From NCBI GenBank assembly GCA_019649035.1, contig BMAT01007340.1:307587-363744 (forward strand): a stretch of DNA of 56,158 nucleotides, in the 5' to 3' direction. This DNA comes from Elysia marginata. Taxonomy: Eukaryota; Mollusca; Gastropoda; Plakobranchidae. The notes beneath the pieces were generated by a model. The model was given only the letters and a program-made list of their open reading frames with translations. It ran no database searches and was not told the DNA's origin. The translations under genes were made by a program, and so were the position numbers. Positions within the stretch are counted from its first letter, which is position 1. Each line of letters begins with the position of its first letter. Positions 1-12,900 of this stretch are shown piece by piece.

Positions 1-828
1 TTGAGAGAAAAAAATTTTGCTACCCCTGTGACCCTATTCAGTGTCCCTGGTTTTGGCAATTGCTCTTTTATAAAAAAGTTCTCAAAATCAAATAGCGTTT
101 AATATCAAGTTGAAATTTAAGCTTCTAAAGCTAGGGTTTGGATTCTGGAAATCCTTAAATAACAATCATAAAATTTAATTAATTAAAATCTGGTTAAAAG
201 TGTACTGTAGGTAGGCCTAGATAATGTAAATTTTGTCCAGAGCAGTAGGTACCACAAATTAATAGCTCTTTGGAAGTTTGATTATATCTAGAATCTGAAT
301 GTAAGGGCCTCAAAAAAATAAATTGTCACATGGTGAGTTTTAAGTGGAGACGTAAATAGTTTTATTATTGTTGTGTGATCTACTTGGCAATCGGGTACAA
401 AGGGCCAAATGTAATACATACACTTTTACCTTCTATTCTGCAGAGTAAACTGCCGCAGTTTACGTTGTTAACTTTGTCTGTTACTTACCAAAGTAGAGAT
501 TCTAGATTCAGATATATATATCTAAGTGTAGAAAAAATTTGTAGACTAGTTAATTTTTTTTTTATGGCCTAGATTAAAAATTATGGCCAAAATCAAAAGA
601 ACCTATAAAGTGAAATTTATACAATTCAGCTTCCTGGCTCTTTTTCTATAAATATTTTATATGTGTGTTGCACGTAAAATTTTTTGCTTTATAAACTTTA
701 TTCTTAATGAATTAAAAAGTCTGATACACTGTCGAATACTTACAAGTCTTCATTATCTAGAAATTTAGATTTATATATACCACTAGTACAGATGCTTTAT
801 TCTCTTTTGTATTTTAACCAATGTGCAG
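1..828 (+). other. Upstream intron or 5' flank of aPKC
   Basis: AT-rich sequence with no coding signal. Because exon 1 starts with an acceptor at 828, this is most likely the end of a 5' intron whose upstream exon lies outside the window. No promoter could be identified. Confidence 0.5.
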
Positions 829-909
829 GAATCTTCCTATTGCATTTAAGATGCCTACACTTGAGGCAGATGACTTTGATACTGTTCGTATAAAAGTTGG
901 CTTCAATGG
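829..909 (+). CDS. aPKC (PRKCI): aPKC exon 1: start and first strand of the PB1 domain
   Basis: An acceptor (tract ending in TGTGCAG at 828) is followed by an exon ending at a strong GTGAGT donor (910). ATG 851 begins MPTLEADD, then [10 protein letters not shown], the first beta strand of PB1. The 19 full codons leave two bases (GG) that join the next exon to give Gly20. The frame is also open back to 829, and an in-frame ATG lies at 821 inside the presumed acceptor. A longer N-terminus from an exon outside the window is therefore possible. I prefer 851 because it gives a length close to that of the family. Confidence 0.85.
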
Positions 910-3900
910 GTGAGTAAAATTAAAGCAGTGGCAATTACTTGAAGCTGCAACACCTTTGATAACATTTTTTTGTAGAGAGAGCTCTGTTGATTGGGCAAGG
1001 AGGAAATATAAAGGAATGCAAGTTTTCCAATTTTTGCAGGAATTATAATGTTTTTTTTCTCCTTTTTTCAGCTAAAACTTATCGTTTAAGAAGTCCTAAA
1101 AAATTAAGAATTTTTTAATTATTAATTTAGATACAGATCATTGGATCATAAAAAAAGCAAACATCTGTTTTGTTCAAAATTGTAAGGAAAGAGCTGTAAG
1201 AAAGAAGTTCTTTAGTAACTGTCTTGAATCAGTGTTGTTTTTTTTTTTTGTGTGTGGGTGTCTTGAATATTTCAACTTGGCAGTTGTAGAGTAGGGTTTT
1301 TTCCAGACAAGGCACATGTACTTTATTTATAGGGACCTTGATAATTTTCTTGCTTTTTGTATATAATTATAAGTCACTTGCATCTCTGTGGAATCCCTTT
1401 TAAAATATCAAAGCCATTGGTACTACATTGTATTAATATACCTTTATAAATTGGTTAGTAATGTTATATGACATCAACTGTTTGGTCCAAAAACTATTTT
1501 TGTCTTTTTTTTTTTTTTAAGAAAAAAATGTGATGAGGTGATAACAAAGTTACTAAACAGGTTCTAAAAACTGTAAGTTTCAAAGTGAGCCAGCTGTGCT
1601 CTTTAAAAGTGAAAATTTAACAAGGGAGTTGTGAGTATCACATGTATAATATTTTGTCTTTAAGACTTAAGTATTTAAATCGTGAAAATGGTAATATATG
1701 TGTATAATTTTTGTTTTTGAAAATTCTAATAAGTAGGAGAGTATGAAGCAATTGATTGTCACAATGATTCACAAACATTTATATCTTATAATATGAAAAT
1801 ATCACAATTCATTTACCAAATGTTTTGCCAATGTAAATTATGCAGATAAATTGCTGCACAATTTACATACTTCTCAGGTGTGACAGTGTACTAGAAACCA
1901 ATCAATAAAATTTAAATATATTTTTTCTAGAAAGATAGTTATGAGCTTTTTTTACTCTTTATAATTTTTTTTACTGTCTCTGTTGATGTTAACCAGAAAT
2001 ATACTGGTGACCAACATAAAGAACAGTGTGAAGTATCTGGACTTCTGTGCTGAGATCAAGGACATCTGCAAGTTTGAGGATGTGCAGCCATTCACAGTCA
2101 AGTGGCTTGACGAAGAAGGTATAACTATAAATGCTCCAGCTCAGATTCAGTACTATCTACCCCATACTCATGATGCTGTTTGTTGAAAGCTCAAATAACT
2201 ACAGAACTTTTCATTCCCTACGCCATTTTCATTTCATGATGATTCATGCCTAACTTATTTTCTCCTCAGCTACAGACTTTGTAGTCTCTGGAAAATTCAA
2301 TTTTGGTAATGTTCATGATATTTTAGGGACAAAACCAATGAAGTATTGTGTTTTGGCTGTTAGGTTTGTCTGGCCTGAAAATTTGCCAGCTGCTTACTGT
2401 GCTTTTTATATCTTACCCATTTGGGAAAAAAAAGAAGTTTCTACATTTGTACTTAATTTAATTTTTGGAAGGGAAGAAATATTTCATGATGTCATATTTA
2501 TCTTGCTTCTCTTCAGGCGACCCTTGCACAATCTCCTCTCAGATAGAACTGAATGAAGCAATCAGGCTGTATGAAGTGAACAAAGATTCAGAGCTCAACA
2601 TACATGGTGAGGCAGGGCTGCTGCACTATGCATGGCATTTTGTTTAGTCATAAAAGTCAAAACAGTAAATCAAGTACATAGTTGCATGTGACTAGTCAGT
2701 AGGTTTCAAGAGAGCCCATCAAAATCATAAACCTGCTATTAGTATGAGTGAACCTTTATATATTTGCTTTGAAATCTATTAGTATGGGTCACTATTGTGT
2801 GACGGAAAAGCTAGTTTGACAATTAGTATTGGCCACTATTGTAAGACTGAAAAGCTAGTTTATAACATTTTTCAAGCGCTGAAATCAGGAAAAAAAACTA
2901 TGACATTTTGCGTGGCTCCTGCTGGCCTTATCAAATTTAGATGAGTTTTTTTTTTAAGCACATAATTTAAATGAGCTATTTTCTATGTACCTTGTATAAA
3001 AACTGAAATGAATTAAATTATTATGTATGTGGAGAAATTTAGTAAATAAATTATACTCCTCACCTGTACATTTTTTTTCTTTTTTTGTGTTTGCAGTAAG
3101 CAATTTAACCTACCAGTTATGGTTTGTATTTATAAGATAAAGGCGGAAATCGAGTGATGTTTTAAAATTTGTTTCTTTTTTGTTTGGACTTTGTACGATT
3201 GAGTCTAAATATTTCAACCAAATAATGTGAATACTTCTTAAATTTTAACCAAATTGAACTAATCACTTGACAGTGAAATAATTTTTTTTGTTAAAAAATT
3301 AAATTTCGTCCCTGTAGAAGTCAAATGGCTATTCAAAACTCGATTTCTATTTTCTTTTTTTTCTTTTCAAAAATCATCATGCAGTTTCTCCCATTTTGCT
3401 GTTTTGAAGATTTATTATGCAAAAACTGATCTGTCTTTTTTTCATGGTTTATTTGTCTCGCATTCTGTCCAAATGAGTCCTAAGTCAAAAGGTTTAGTTT
3501 GGAGAGATAGGCTTTTAAAGTTTTGTAGGTGTTAAGAAGTCCAAATTTTTAAAATTTTAGATATTGACGCTAAAACCATTTCTTAACAGTTTTCATTTTT
3601 TAGGTGGGGACCTCTATCTGAGAGATCCCGGGTTCGATCCCCAGTCATGGCTAAATTTTATTTGCTCCCCTGTGCCCACCCAGCACTTGATGGGTAGCTA
3701 GGTCTCTTAGGACTTGGCAAAAGTAAAGGCGGCGAGGAAAGCAATGGCAAACTACCTCACTATGCCGTATGCCTAGAAAAACAAGGACCCTGCTCCTTGT
3801 TCCCCTACGCTCATGTCGAGTATGGGACTACCTTTACCTTTTTTTTTTACTTTTCATTGGTATGGTTACTAAGGCCTCAATACCTTTATAGTTGTCTAAA

Positions 3901-6900
3901 CTTTAAATGGTGTTTCTCCCCTTTCTTAAATTTCACAAGTCCAAGACTTCAAATGGCAATAAATTCATACCGAAGCATGATAGAGCTTTTCTGTTCGATG
4001 TATTTGAAAGTAGAAACAAAAACTTTTCTGTGTACCAATATCTGACTACCTTCCAATTTTGACTTAGGACTCATTTGGACTTGTTTTAAGACATTTTGTG
4101 TTGTGCTAAAGTTAAGATCTTATTCAACTGATTACAAATTCTGTACCCGTATTTTATATTTAATGCTCTCAAGAGAACTATGTCAGTTTACTGCATCAAC
4201 TCGTATTCAAATAGAAGCTCTTCTCACAGGTGCCACTTGCTAATATGATTTAAAAAAAAAAAATTTTAAATTAAAATTCTAGAGTTAATAGCAGCTGGAG
4301 ATTTTGTTAAGACTGGTACAAATAGAAACTCTGCTTTTGTGTAAAATCCCAGAGCAGTTATTGCTTGTAGAGAAAAGGGTAAAATACTGGTGTGATACTT
4401 TACATGAAAAAGCACCCCAAAGTAGTAGGATACTTATTATGCAGCGAATATGATATTGGCATTAAATTTCAGCATTGATGGGAAGGTTTGCACTAATTCA
4501 AACTAAATTATTTCCTTCTCTGTCAACAGTTTTTCCCAATGTTCCAGCAAAGCCAGGTTTGCCATGTGTCGGAGAAGACAGTGAGTGTTGTTTTGTTGAA
4601 CACCCAGACAGACAAAGCAAAACATTTTTCTCAGTTTGTTGCAATTTTTCAAGTGGCTTAACATGTGTTTGTAGCTGTCACAGCTGTGTAACCATTTGAT
4701 CATGGAGAATAATACAGTAGAATCCCTTTAAACCGAAATTTTGGGGTCCTTCTAATCAATTTCGGATTAAAGTAATTTTGGTTTAAAATAAGTCCTTTTT
4801 TAATATAAATTTTAAAGGGAAATAATTGAGCCCCAATTACTGCAACATCACAAGTTGTCTCCCTTTGCATTTTTCAATCAATAAAGCCCACGGACATAAT
4901 GTGTGTTCATTTGTTCATTGTTGATTGTTTTTTTGTTTTCCTCTGTTTGAACTTCTCCACCCGACTGGGGGTAGGGGTAAAATTAAAGTTCATTAGCTGT
5001 GCTATTTCCGCTGCCTTGCCTATAACAACTGGGCCTGACAATGGAACATTCATCGCCATCGCTTGGCGAAACCAGGCAAACACTGCATCCTCTAGTCCTT
5101 CGTGACTGCAAAGTTTCGGTTCCTTTGTAGCCGGTCGGAATTTAAAGTCACCACGGGCCTTTTGTAGCTTCTCGGTGTCTTTCAAAATCGCAGACAGCGT
5201 TGAGTAAGGGATGCTGTGTTTCTTGCAGATTTCCGTTTTTGTTAACTTCTTTTCCCCCGCTTTGGATAAGATTTGAACTTAAAAGTCAATTGTGTAAGCA
5301 CTGTGCTTTCTTTTGGACATCTTGACTGAATGTGTGGTAAAGTGAACCGAAAAGCGCTAGCAACAAAACTGGGACTAAGACTAGAAATTATAAAAATGAG
5401 TATTGCAAGGCGAAATCTCAATCAGTAATCACAGGTCTAACTGCGCTGACTGACAGCGACAGTGTGACGCAGTGACGCACGGTGTGCTGTACTGTAGGCA
5501 CGCGCCGTTTGTCTCGATTTAGAGGGAGGTTACAAAGCTCGGTAAATTTGATTGGCCTAGGTCTAGGTCTCGGCCTAGGTCAACGCCTCTCACACTCTAC
5601 ATGTGGGACCCATCAATGCATCAGTATGAAAAGTTCCAATCTCGATGACCGAGTCGCGTTACATCACTGGCACTGTCAATCAGTTTCACTTTCAGTACCA
5701 CAGACAAAGCGAGCCCACACTCACACACGCAGACACGCCACCCGAGCACAAGCTAGACTAAGCCTCCCCCTCGCCCTTTCTTTCCCACTCGGGCTCCTTG
5801 CTCCCCCATCCCCTTTTCTCTGATGGTACGCCCCCACAGAATGTAGATCTAGATCTATCTTCAAATCAATCGTCCGGCAAGGGCTCGGGAGTGTTCTTCC
5901 CCTTCCCCAAGTTAAAGAAGTGATGGAAAAACAAAAAGAAAGAGAGAGGGAGAGGGAGTGGACGCTTCAGATTGTTTCGCTTTAAAGTCAGTGCCGCTTA
6001 GACGCATTTCGGTTTATCGCATGAATGGTTACAAAGACAAAGAAGAGACTTGTAAAATCTTTTGATTTCTTTGCGAATTATCGTATTTTTCGGTTTACCG
6101 TCTTTCGGTTTAAAGGGATTCTACTGTAATAACAAAATTCTCAATGTGTTGACCCTAACTTTCCTGCATTTTTATCTCATAATCAATCCAAATAATATAG
6201 ATTTGAAAGTATTATACCAATTTTTCTTTCTCTTTTTGAACGTTTTATATACACACCAAAAAAAAAAGATCAAATCTTGAATTTAACGTTTTATATACAC
6301 ACCAAAAAAAAAAAAGATCAAATCTTGATTTTCCATACATATATAGATATTATTTGTAAAGTGCATTCTTCAGCACCTTTGAATTCAGAAACTGCTACAT
6401 AGAAGCCTTTGGAAGAGTTTGTTTCTTTGGAAATTTTGTAAATTAAAAAAAAATAAAAAGGTCTTCCTGTTATGGCGCTGTTTTTACAAGTGAATAAGTG
6501 AAGTTTACCAAAAAAAAGAAAGAGATTTGCAATTATTTTTCATTTTAATTTTTATACAATTTTTCTTCAGGGACTCAAAATTCAGATTTTTCAGGGTATT
6601 TCAGGTTTTTTCATCCATTCCATTTGCAATATTAAGTATTACATGGGCTCTTCTTTTACACCTATAATGAAACAATTTAAGCATGTGAATCAATCAAGAT
6701 GCACAAAAAGGGAGAAAGATTTTTATTGATTTATGAATATGTGTTTCATGAATACATAAGCTGGTTCTAAAAATTACCATTTTCTTGTTTTGAATTTCTA
6801 TGCAGAATTTTCATAGAGCTCTGAATTTTCAAAGGAAGCTGTGTTTCCAATATGTTTAGGAATGAGTTTTTAACCTGTAAAAAAATTCTGCTGTGTAAAA

Positions 6901-9900
6901 CTCTAGTTTTTTTCTTCTGTGTGTTTGAACAGGAAATATGTACCGCAGGGGTGCCCGACGCTACCGAAAGCTGTACAAAGTCAACGGTCATCTCTATCAG
7001 GCTAAGAGGTTTTCTAGAGTGAGGATACTTAAATACTAGCTCTTAACAAGCTTATCACATGCTCAAGATGTCATTTTTATGCCTCAATTTTTCAAAAAGA
7101 ATATCTTTTTTTTTTTATAAAATGACCCATAGATTTGGCATTTGACGACTCTTTGTATTATCAGTGGACCTTTTTTACCCTTGCAAGGAAAAATCTGCTG
7201 TGATCTGATGAAACCCCCACTTTACTTTACTTGTAATGCTAGAGGCTTGAGATAATTTCAGCTTATTAATTGAAACGCCTTTCAAAATTAATTTTATGAT
7301 TTTATTAAGCTGATGCTTTATAATTTTATTTAGAGGAGTTTAGCCTCCTCACTTGATAAATGGGATTAGCAATTGATTCTCATCCCATAATAGGATTGAG
7401 TAACTGTAAATGTTATCATGCAATTTGTGTCTTTTTTTTAAATCATTGAAAAAGTGGTAAACGACAATGAAAAAAATCATTGTTATCTTATATTTGGCTT
7501 CATAACTTTTATCCTCACCTCCTAAGTGAAATATCTATTGCTACTCTTTGTGCATTTTGACATTATAAAATATAGTAAAATGTTAAAAGATTTTGCTCTA
7601 GGGCTTATTTTTTTGTTTAAAACTAAAAAATTGAATATAAAAAGAGTTTTCTCCCTTGCATGTGGCTGATTTTAAAGACACGTTCTGATTATCTCCCTTG
7701 GTTTTAAATGATTAACAAAGTAGGCTTAAGTTTCAAAGTGGAGCATTTATGAATAATGCATGTTTAGGAAGTAGCATTTTGACTGCTTAAAAATTGAAAA
7801 CAGTAATATTATGACTTAGAAATGTAAGAAATAAAATTGATTTGAGAAAGATTACAAAACAGATTTGACATGAGAAATACTGAGTGATTTGCGTTGTTTT
7901 TTTCAGTTAATTCTGTTGAATATTAATTATTTAAATATTGCCTATTCTGATTTATAGATAGACACAGAGATCTTTCAAGCATTGTGAAATCGTCTGTTTC
8001 TTTGTTATTTTCCAAGTGTCAATGTTTAAATTTTTAAAATTCTTCCCTGACCGCTCAACTTTCTTCTCAGCGAGCTGTGTGTGCGTACTGCAAAGATCGA
8101 ATCTGGGGGCTTGGCCGGCAGGGTTTTAAGTGCATTAACTGCCGAGTGACAGTACACAAGCGCTGCCATAAGCTCTACCTTCCTGTGTGTGGAGGTATAG
8201 AGGTGGGTCTTTCACACACTATACAATGCATAGATTTTTACTTTCTGACAATTTATTTTATTATCTTGCCCAAAGACTGCCATATAAGCCAGAAATAGAT
8301 ATTTCAAGGCCAAATTAAAAAAAATTTTGTCTTCATATGCATTTTGAAAAAAAAAGTTCAGACAATTTTTAGGAGGCTCACTAACAGGTCTACTGTACTA
8401 TAATCCAATTTTTAGCAACAGTGAATTATCGGTATAATGAGAGAGGCTTCAAAATTCCCATTTTTATATCTTCTTGTCTCACATTCTATCCATTTGAGTC
8501 TTCAGTTGCCTGGCCTGGTTTTGAAAAATAGGCTTTCAAACTTAAGTGGGTGTTTAGAAGTCAATTTTTTTTTTATTTTAGATATTGCAGCGAAAACTAT
8601 TTTCTGAACAATTTTTACACCTGATTCATTTTGAAATTTCATATTGTATGTTTTTAATTTTAAGTGGTACTTTGCCAGGGGCTTTACACCATTATGGTTG
8701 TCTAGACTTTAGACACTATTTTCTTCCCTTTCTAAAATTTCATAAGTCCTAACCCTGCTGACTTCAAACAGTTATAATTTCAGACAAAAGCATGATAAAG
8801 CTTTTTTGTTTGTTGTATTTGAAAATAAAGAAAAAAAGCTTTTCGGTGTTACAAAGAAAAGATAAAAAAGGAGCTAAAATCTCCCCTCATTAAAATATGT
8901 CAGATCAGGTTGCATGTTGCAATGCTTTTTTTTCTCTTTCTCCCTTCCATATTAGCACCTTCAATTTAGAAGATCTAAAAGGGACCACATTTATTTGATC
9001 ATTTCTAAAGTTAACTGCAACACTGCTTATTCCCCTTTCAATAAAACCCTGATTGATCCTTTGTGCTTGAGAAATAGCAACATTTGTCATAACAAAAGTT
9101 GTTATCATTACGTATTTCACTTGAAGGGTTTGTAGGTAGCAGTTCCGCTGACATAACGAGTCTTAGATAACGGTCTGTTTTTTTATTGTAGAAAAATCCC
9201 ACATCATTATCTGAAATGAATGTAAATCTAGAACTGAAAAATCTTTGGCAAGTGTCATGTTTTATGTTTGTGTGTGTTTTAGTGGTCAAAACTTATCTGG
9301 CGAGCTGATGACACTAAATTTGCCTGTACTTTTCCACACTCCTAGCCAGATCCTTATAAAATATGGAAAAAAAATATCAGCATAAGTATATATTACTGTA
9401 TAAGAAACAAATTTTCTGTTTTTAGAGGGAAGGTTTAAAGGTGGTCTTTAGAGATGAACTTTTACACTGCTTTTTCACAACTCAAAATAATAAATAATCC
9501 CTCTTGAAAACAGGGAAGCAATTTTATTAACATTTAGCCTTAGTCATTACAAAAGAAAGGTTGTTATCCTATTAAAAAAAAACTAAAAGATTTTGCCTCA
9601 GTTTTTCCTTACAGCGACGATGTAATTATTAGGGTTTTGTCTTGCTTTTATTATTTATATCTCCGCTTCTTAACTCTTCTTTTTCAAGTTAAAACAAATC
9701 CTTTATTTTACCTTTATGTTTAAGTTTCTGTTAAATTATAGTTATACTGTTGTTGTTGCTGTTTTCCACCCAGGAGGCAGATGAAAATACAGCAAAGAGT
9801 GCAGAGCGGACAGTGTCCAATGAATTAAAATCAACAAACGGAGATTCAAAAGGTGCTTATTACTAACGTACCTGTAAAGTATGAACCTTTCCTGTTTTGG

Positions 9901-12900
9901 GTCCCAGAGTCTTTTTTAATCTGTATAATTACAGTGAAACTTGACGTATGTTCAAGACTCTCAAAGTTGACTTTCATGTTTTACTAGTCTTTGGGCTACA
10001 CTGAAGGTTATCCTTCATGTCAGAAAAAACAGCAAACCAGCAGAATAAAGATGAATGTTTAGTTTAAGTTGTTAACAATTTGTCATCAATGAGTTTGGTG
10101 TCACATCTTTACATGTAGTACAAAAAAAAATTCCAGTTTTTAGGTGATCTTTTTGCTCTTTTTAGTTAAAAAAAAAAATAGGTAACGCTCTTTTTCAGAA
10201 AAGAAATAAAAGTTTTAAATAATTTTCAAGACTTAGACTTGTTGGAAAAAATGTGCTGTGATAAAAGTAAAACAAAGGAAAAATTTTGACACAAGGCTTT
10301 GTTCAGTGTATCATAAATATTTTAGCTTTATTTTTTGTGCACGTTTTCTGTGACTTTGCACTTCTAAGGAATTCTTCACCAAAGCTATGTCAAGGTTTTT
10401 TTTTTGTTTTGTTTTAATTATTGAATTGAATTCGCTTCATTTGTTGTTCATATTCAGTTAGTTATATTTTACATCAAATCATCAATATTATGTTACTTTC
10501 TTAAGTTGATTAATCTGTAGATAAAAAGTTTTGTGTCACCTTTTGTTTTTTAATTCAGGTTCCAGAGCCAAACAAAATTTACCAGTTGAATATGGAAAAG
10601 AGGTATGTCTCACCAATTCTCTTTTGGTTCTTTAGTCCATTCTCATTTTACATATATGGAGGTCCAGCTTTCTTTCTTTTTTTTTTTCTTCAAACCAATG
10701 CATCAAAAATAGCCGCCTTGATTAAAAACAAAAGTGGGTCTCTGAGTGCAAATATGATACTGCACAAACAAGATTCCAGTTTATCATGAAGCAAATTGTT
10801 TTGTACTTAAGCAAATATCATTTGCCCATACTTTCATACTGTTCTGGTTTCTCTCACTTGTAAGAATCTCAAGTTTTTGTTTTCTTCAAGTTTTGCAGTT
10901 TTTTGTTCAGATACCAATTTATAATGACCCGTTTTTATCATAAGCATGTATTATTTTTTTGTTGCATTTTCTTTCTTTTCTTTTTTTTAGAAATTAATTA
11001 GAAATAACTTTTCTCTCAACAGACTATGAAAAGAGTCTGTAAATTTGTTTTTATTTTTAACAGTCAGTATTTCAAGTTCCAAATTAAAAAAGTTGTGTGA
11101 TGCTGTTTTCACAACTAGAGTAAGAATGAATTTAAACAGAAGCTAACTTCCAACTTGCTCTAATCCAGAGATAAAGGGATTTATCATTAACATTACTACT
11201 TTCTCATGACCTCCAGCAAAGTTAGAGCAGTAGCTACTTCAAAGTCCACTGGTGACATAATAATGTGTAATATAGTTTCACTTAACATTCCAGTTAACTT
11301 TAGGCCATTGGTCAATAACTAGGCAGCCTTACTAAACAGGCTTGTCAGCCTCAACAGAGACAAACTGGAGCGGGAGATTATTTCTGATGATCTCTCTCAT
11401 TTGAGTTGTGGGTTTAGTTAAGAAAAGTTTGAAACTCAACCACTGCTTGGCTCTAATGTGGCGGCTTAAATCAAATAATCGAATGTTTATGAATTTTGAT
11501 ATCTACTCATGTTGAGTTTTGAACATGTATTACAGTGCCCTAAATCATTTTGCAATAAGTTTCTAGTATTTGTGTCTAATGTTGTCCCTTACGTTTGTCT
11601 CATGCTGCTGAATTGTCAGGAAATGAAGGTGGAAACACTGGAAGAGGTAACAAACTATCGCCACTGCTTCTTCACTCCTCACGCTTGTTTTGTTTGTTGG
11701 ATTGTTCTCTGTTATGTCATGTCTAGAGTCATTTCTCAAAGCCTGGGAACTTACACCATCACGGTTTTTGTGTGTGTAAATATGCGCGTTTGATTAGATT
11801 CTTACCATTTTTATTTAGTTATAATTTTTGTTCTCATTTATTTTATCAAAAGAAATTTTCAGGACATTATCTCTCCCATCAAGGGTTAGCTCCTTTTTTT
11901 TTTGACTGGTTTTGGAATCTCACTCTTCTTCATACTTTCACTTTCAAAGAACCATTTTTGATTGTAAGTCTTGTTGAAATAAATAAAAAAGTGAACAAAT
12001 TTCTAGGAAAATTTTTTTTTTTAACATGATGAACAGTTTAAGATTCTCAGTGTGAATTGATGCTTTGCGCCCTGTCCCCTTCCTAAATTTCATATAATCC
12101 ATGATTAAAGTAAAACAAATGTACTAACAGGAGCTTTCAGATCAGATCATGTCATCATCTCATTTTAATAAGGTTAACATGCATTAAGAGAAATCAAATT
12201 TGGAATTTTAAAACCATTTTTCCCTCTCAGACACTTATCAGAACTATAGCTTTTTTGTTTTTTGCTGCATATTTCTTTGTTCTACTCAAAAGACAGAATC
12301 TGTGTGGACGGAATATTTTAATGCTGCAATTGGTCTTTTGGCAATCATTTTTCTATTTTTTTCTTTATTATTATATTTAAATCATTCGTTAAAACACATT
12401 CAACTCTGAGGTTTTGGGGTTCTTATAAAGTAACTTCTTTTTTTTGTTGTTGTTTCCTTTGATCCTCAATCTGTTTCTATATGATCTTACCTCCGCTCTT
12501 TAACTGTTCAATGGTCAATGTCCTTGTGAATATTTGGCATTTATCTTAAGTTTCAGGCATATTCCAGATGTTACAGATACTTTTATTAAGCTCATAACCC
12601 TACCTTGAGTTTCTCTTTGGAACACATGTCAATTGTATAATAAGATCTTGTTAATTTTTGTTTGTTTGTTGAAATTTCTATCTAATCAGGAATATACACA
12701 TTCTTTTAAATACCATTATGCTGTTCAAAGGGACAATCTGAGTGTGAACAGTATAGGCATCGTCACATTTGGATTGAATCTTTAGAAGTGTGGTAATTGT
12801 TTCATTTTCTATATTCCTCCATCTCAAAGGTTTAGTTGTTATACTACAGAGAAAAACTCCATGACTGTGAAAGATGTTTTGTCCTTCTACAATTTTCATA

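Larger units (their letters stand above)
910..4529 (+). other. aPKC introns 1-3
   Basis: Non-coding, poly-T-rich DNA around exons 2 and 3. Intron 3 (2607-4529) holds an inverted-repeat element (3454-4093) that is itself interrupted by a SINE. Nothing else was recognised. Confidence 0.7.

Noticed and set aside
8195-8200. Alternative donor GTATAG for exon 6
   Set aside because: It would leave one base that breaks frame with the phase-0 exon 7; GTGGGT at 8203 keeps it.
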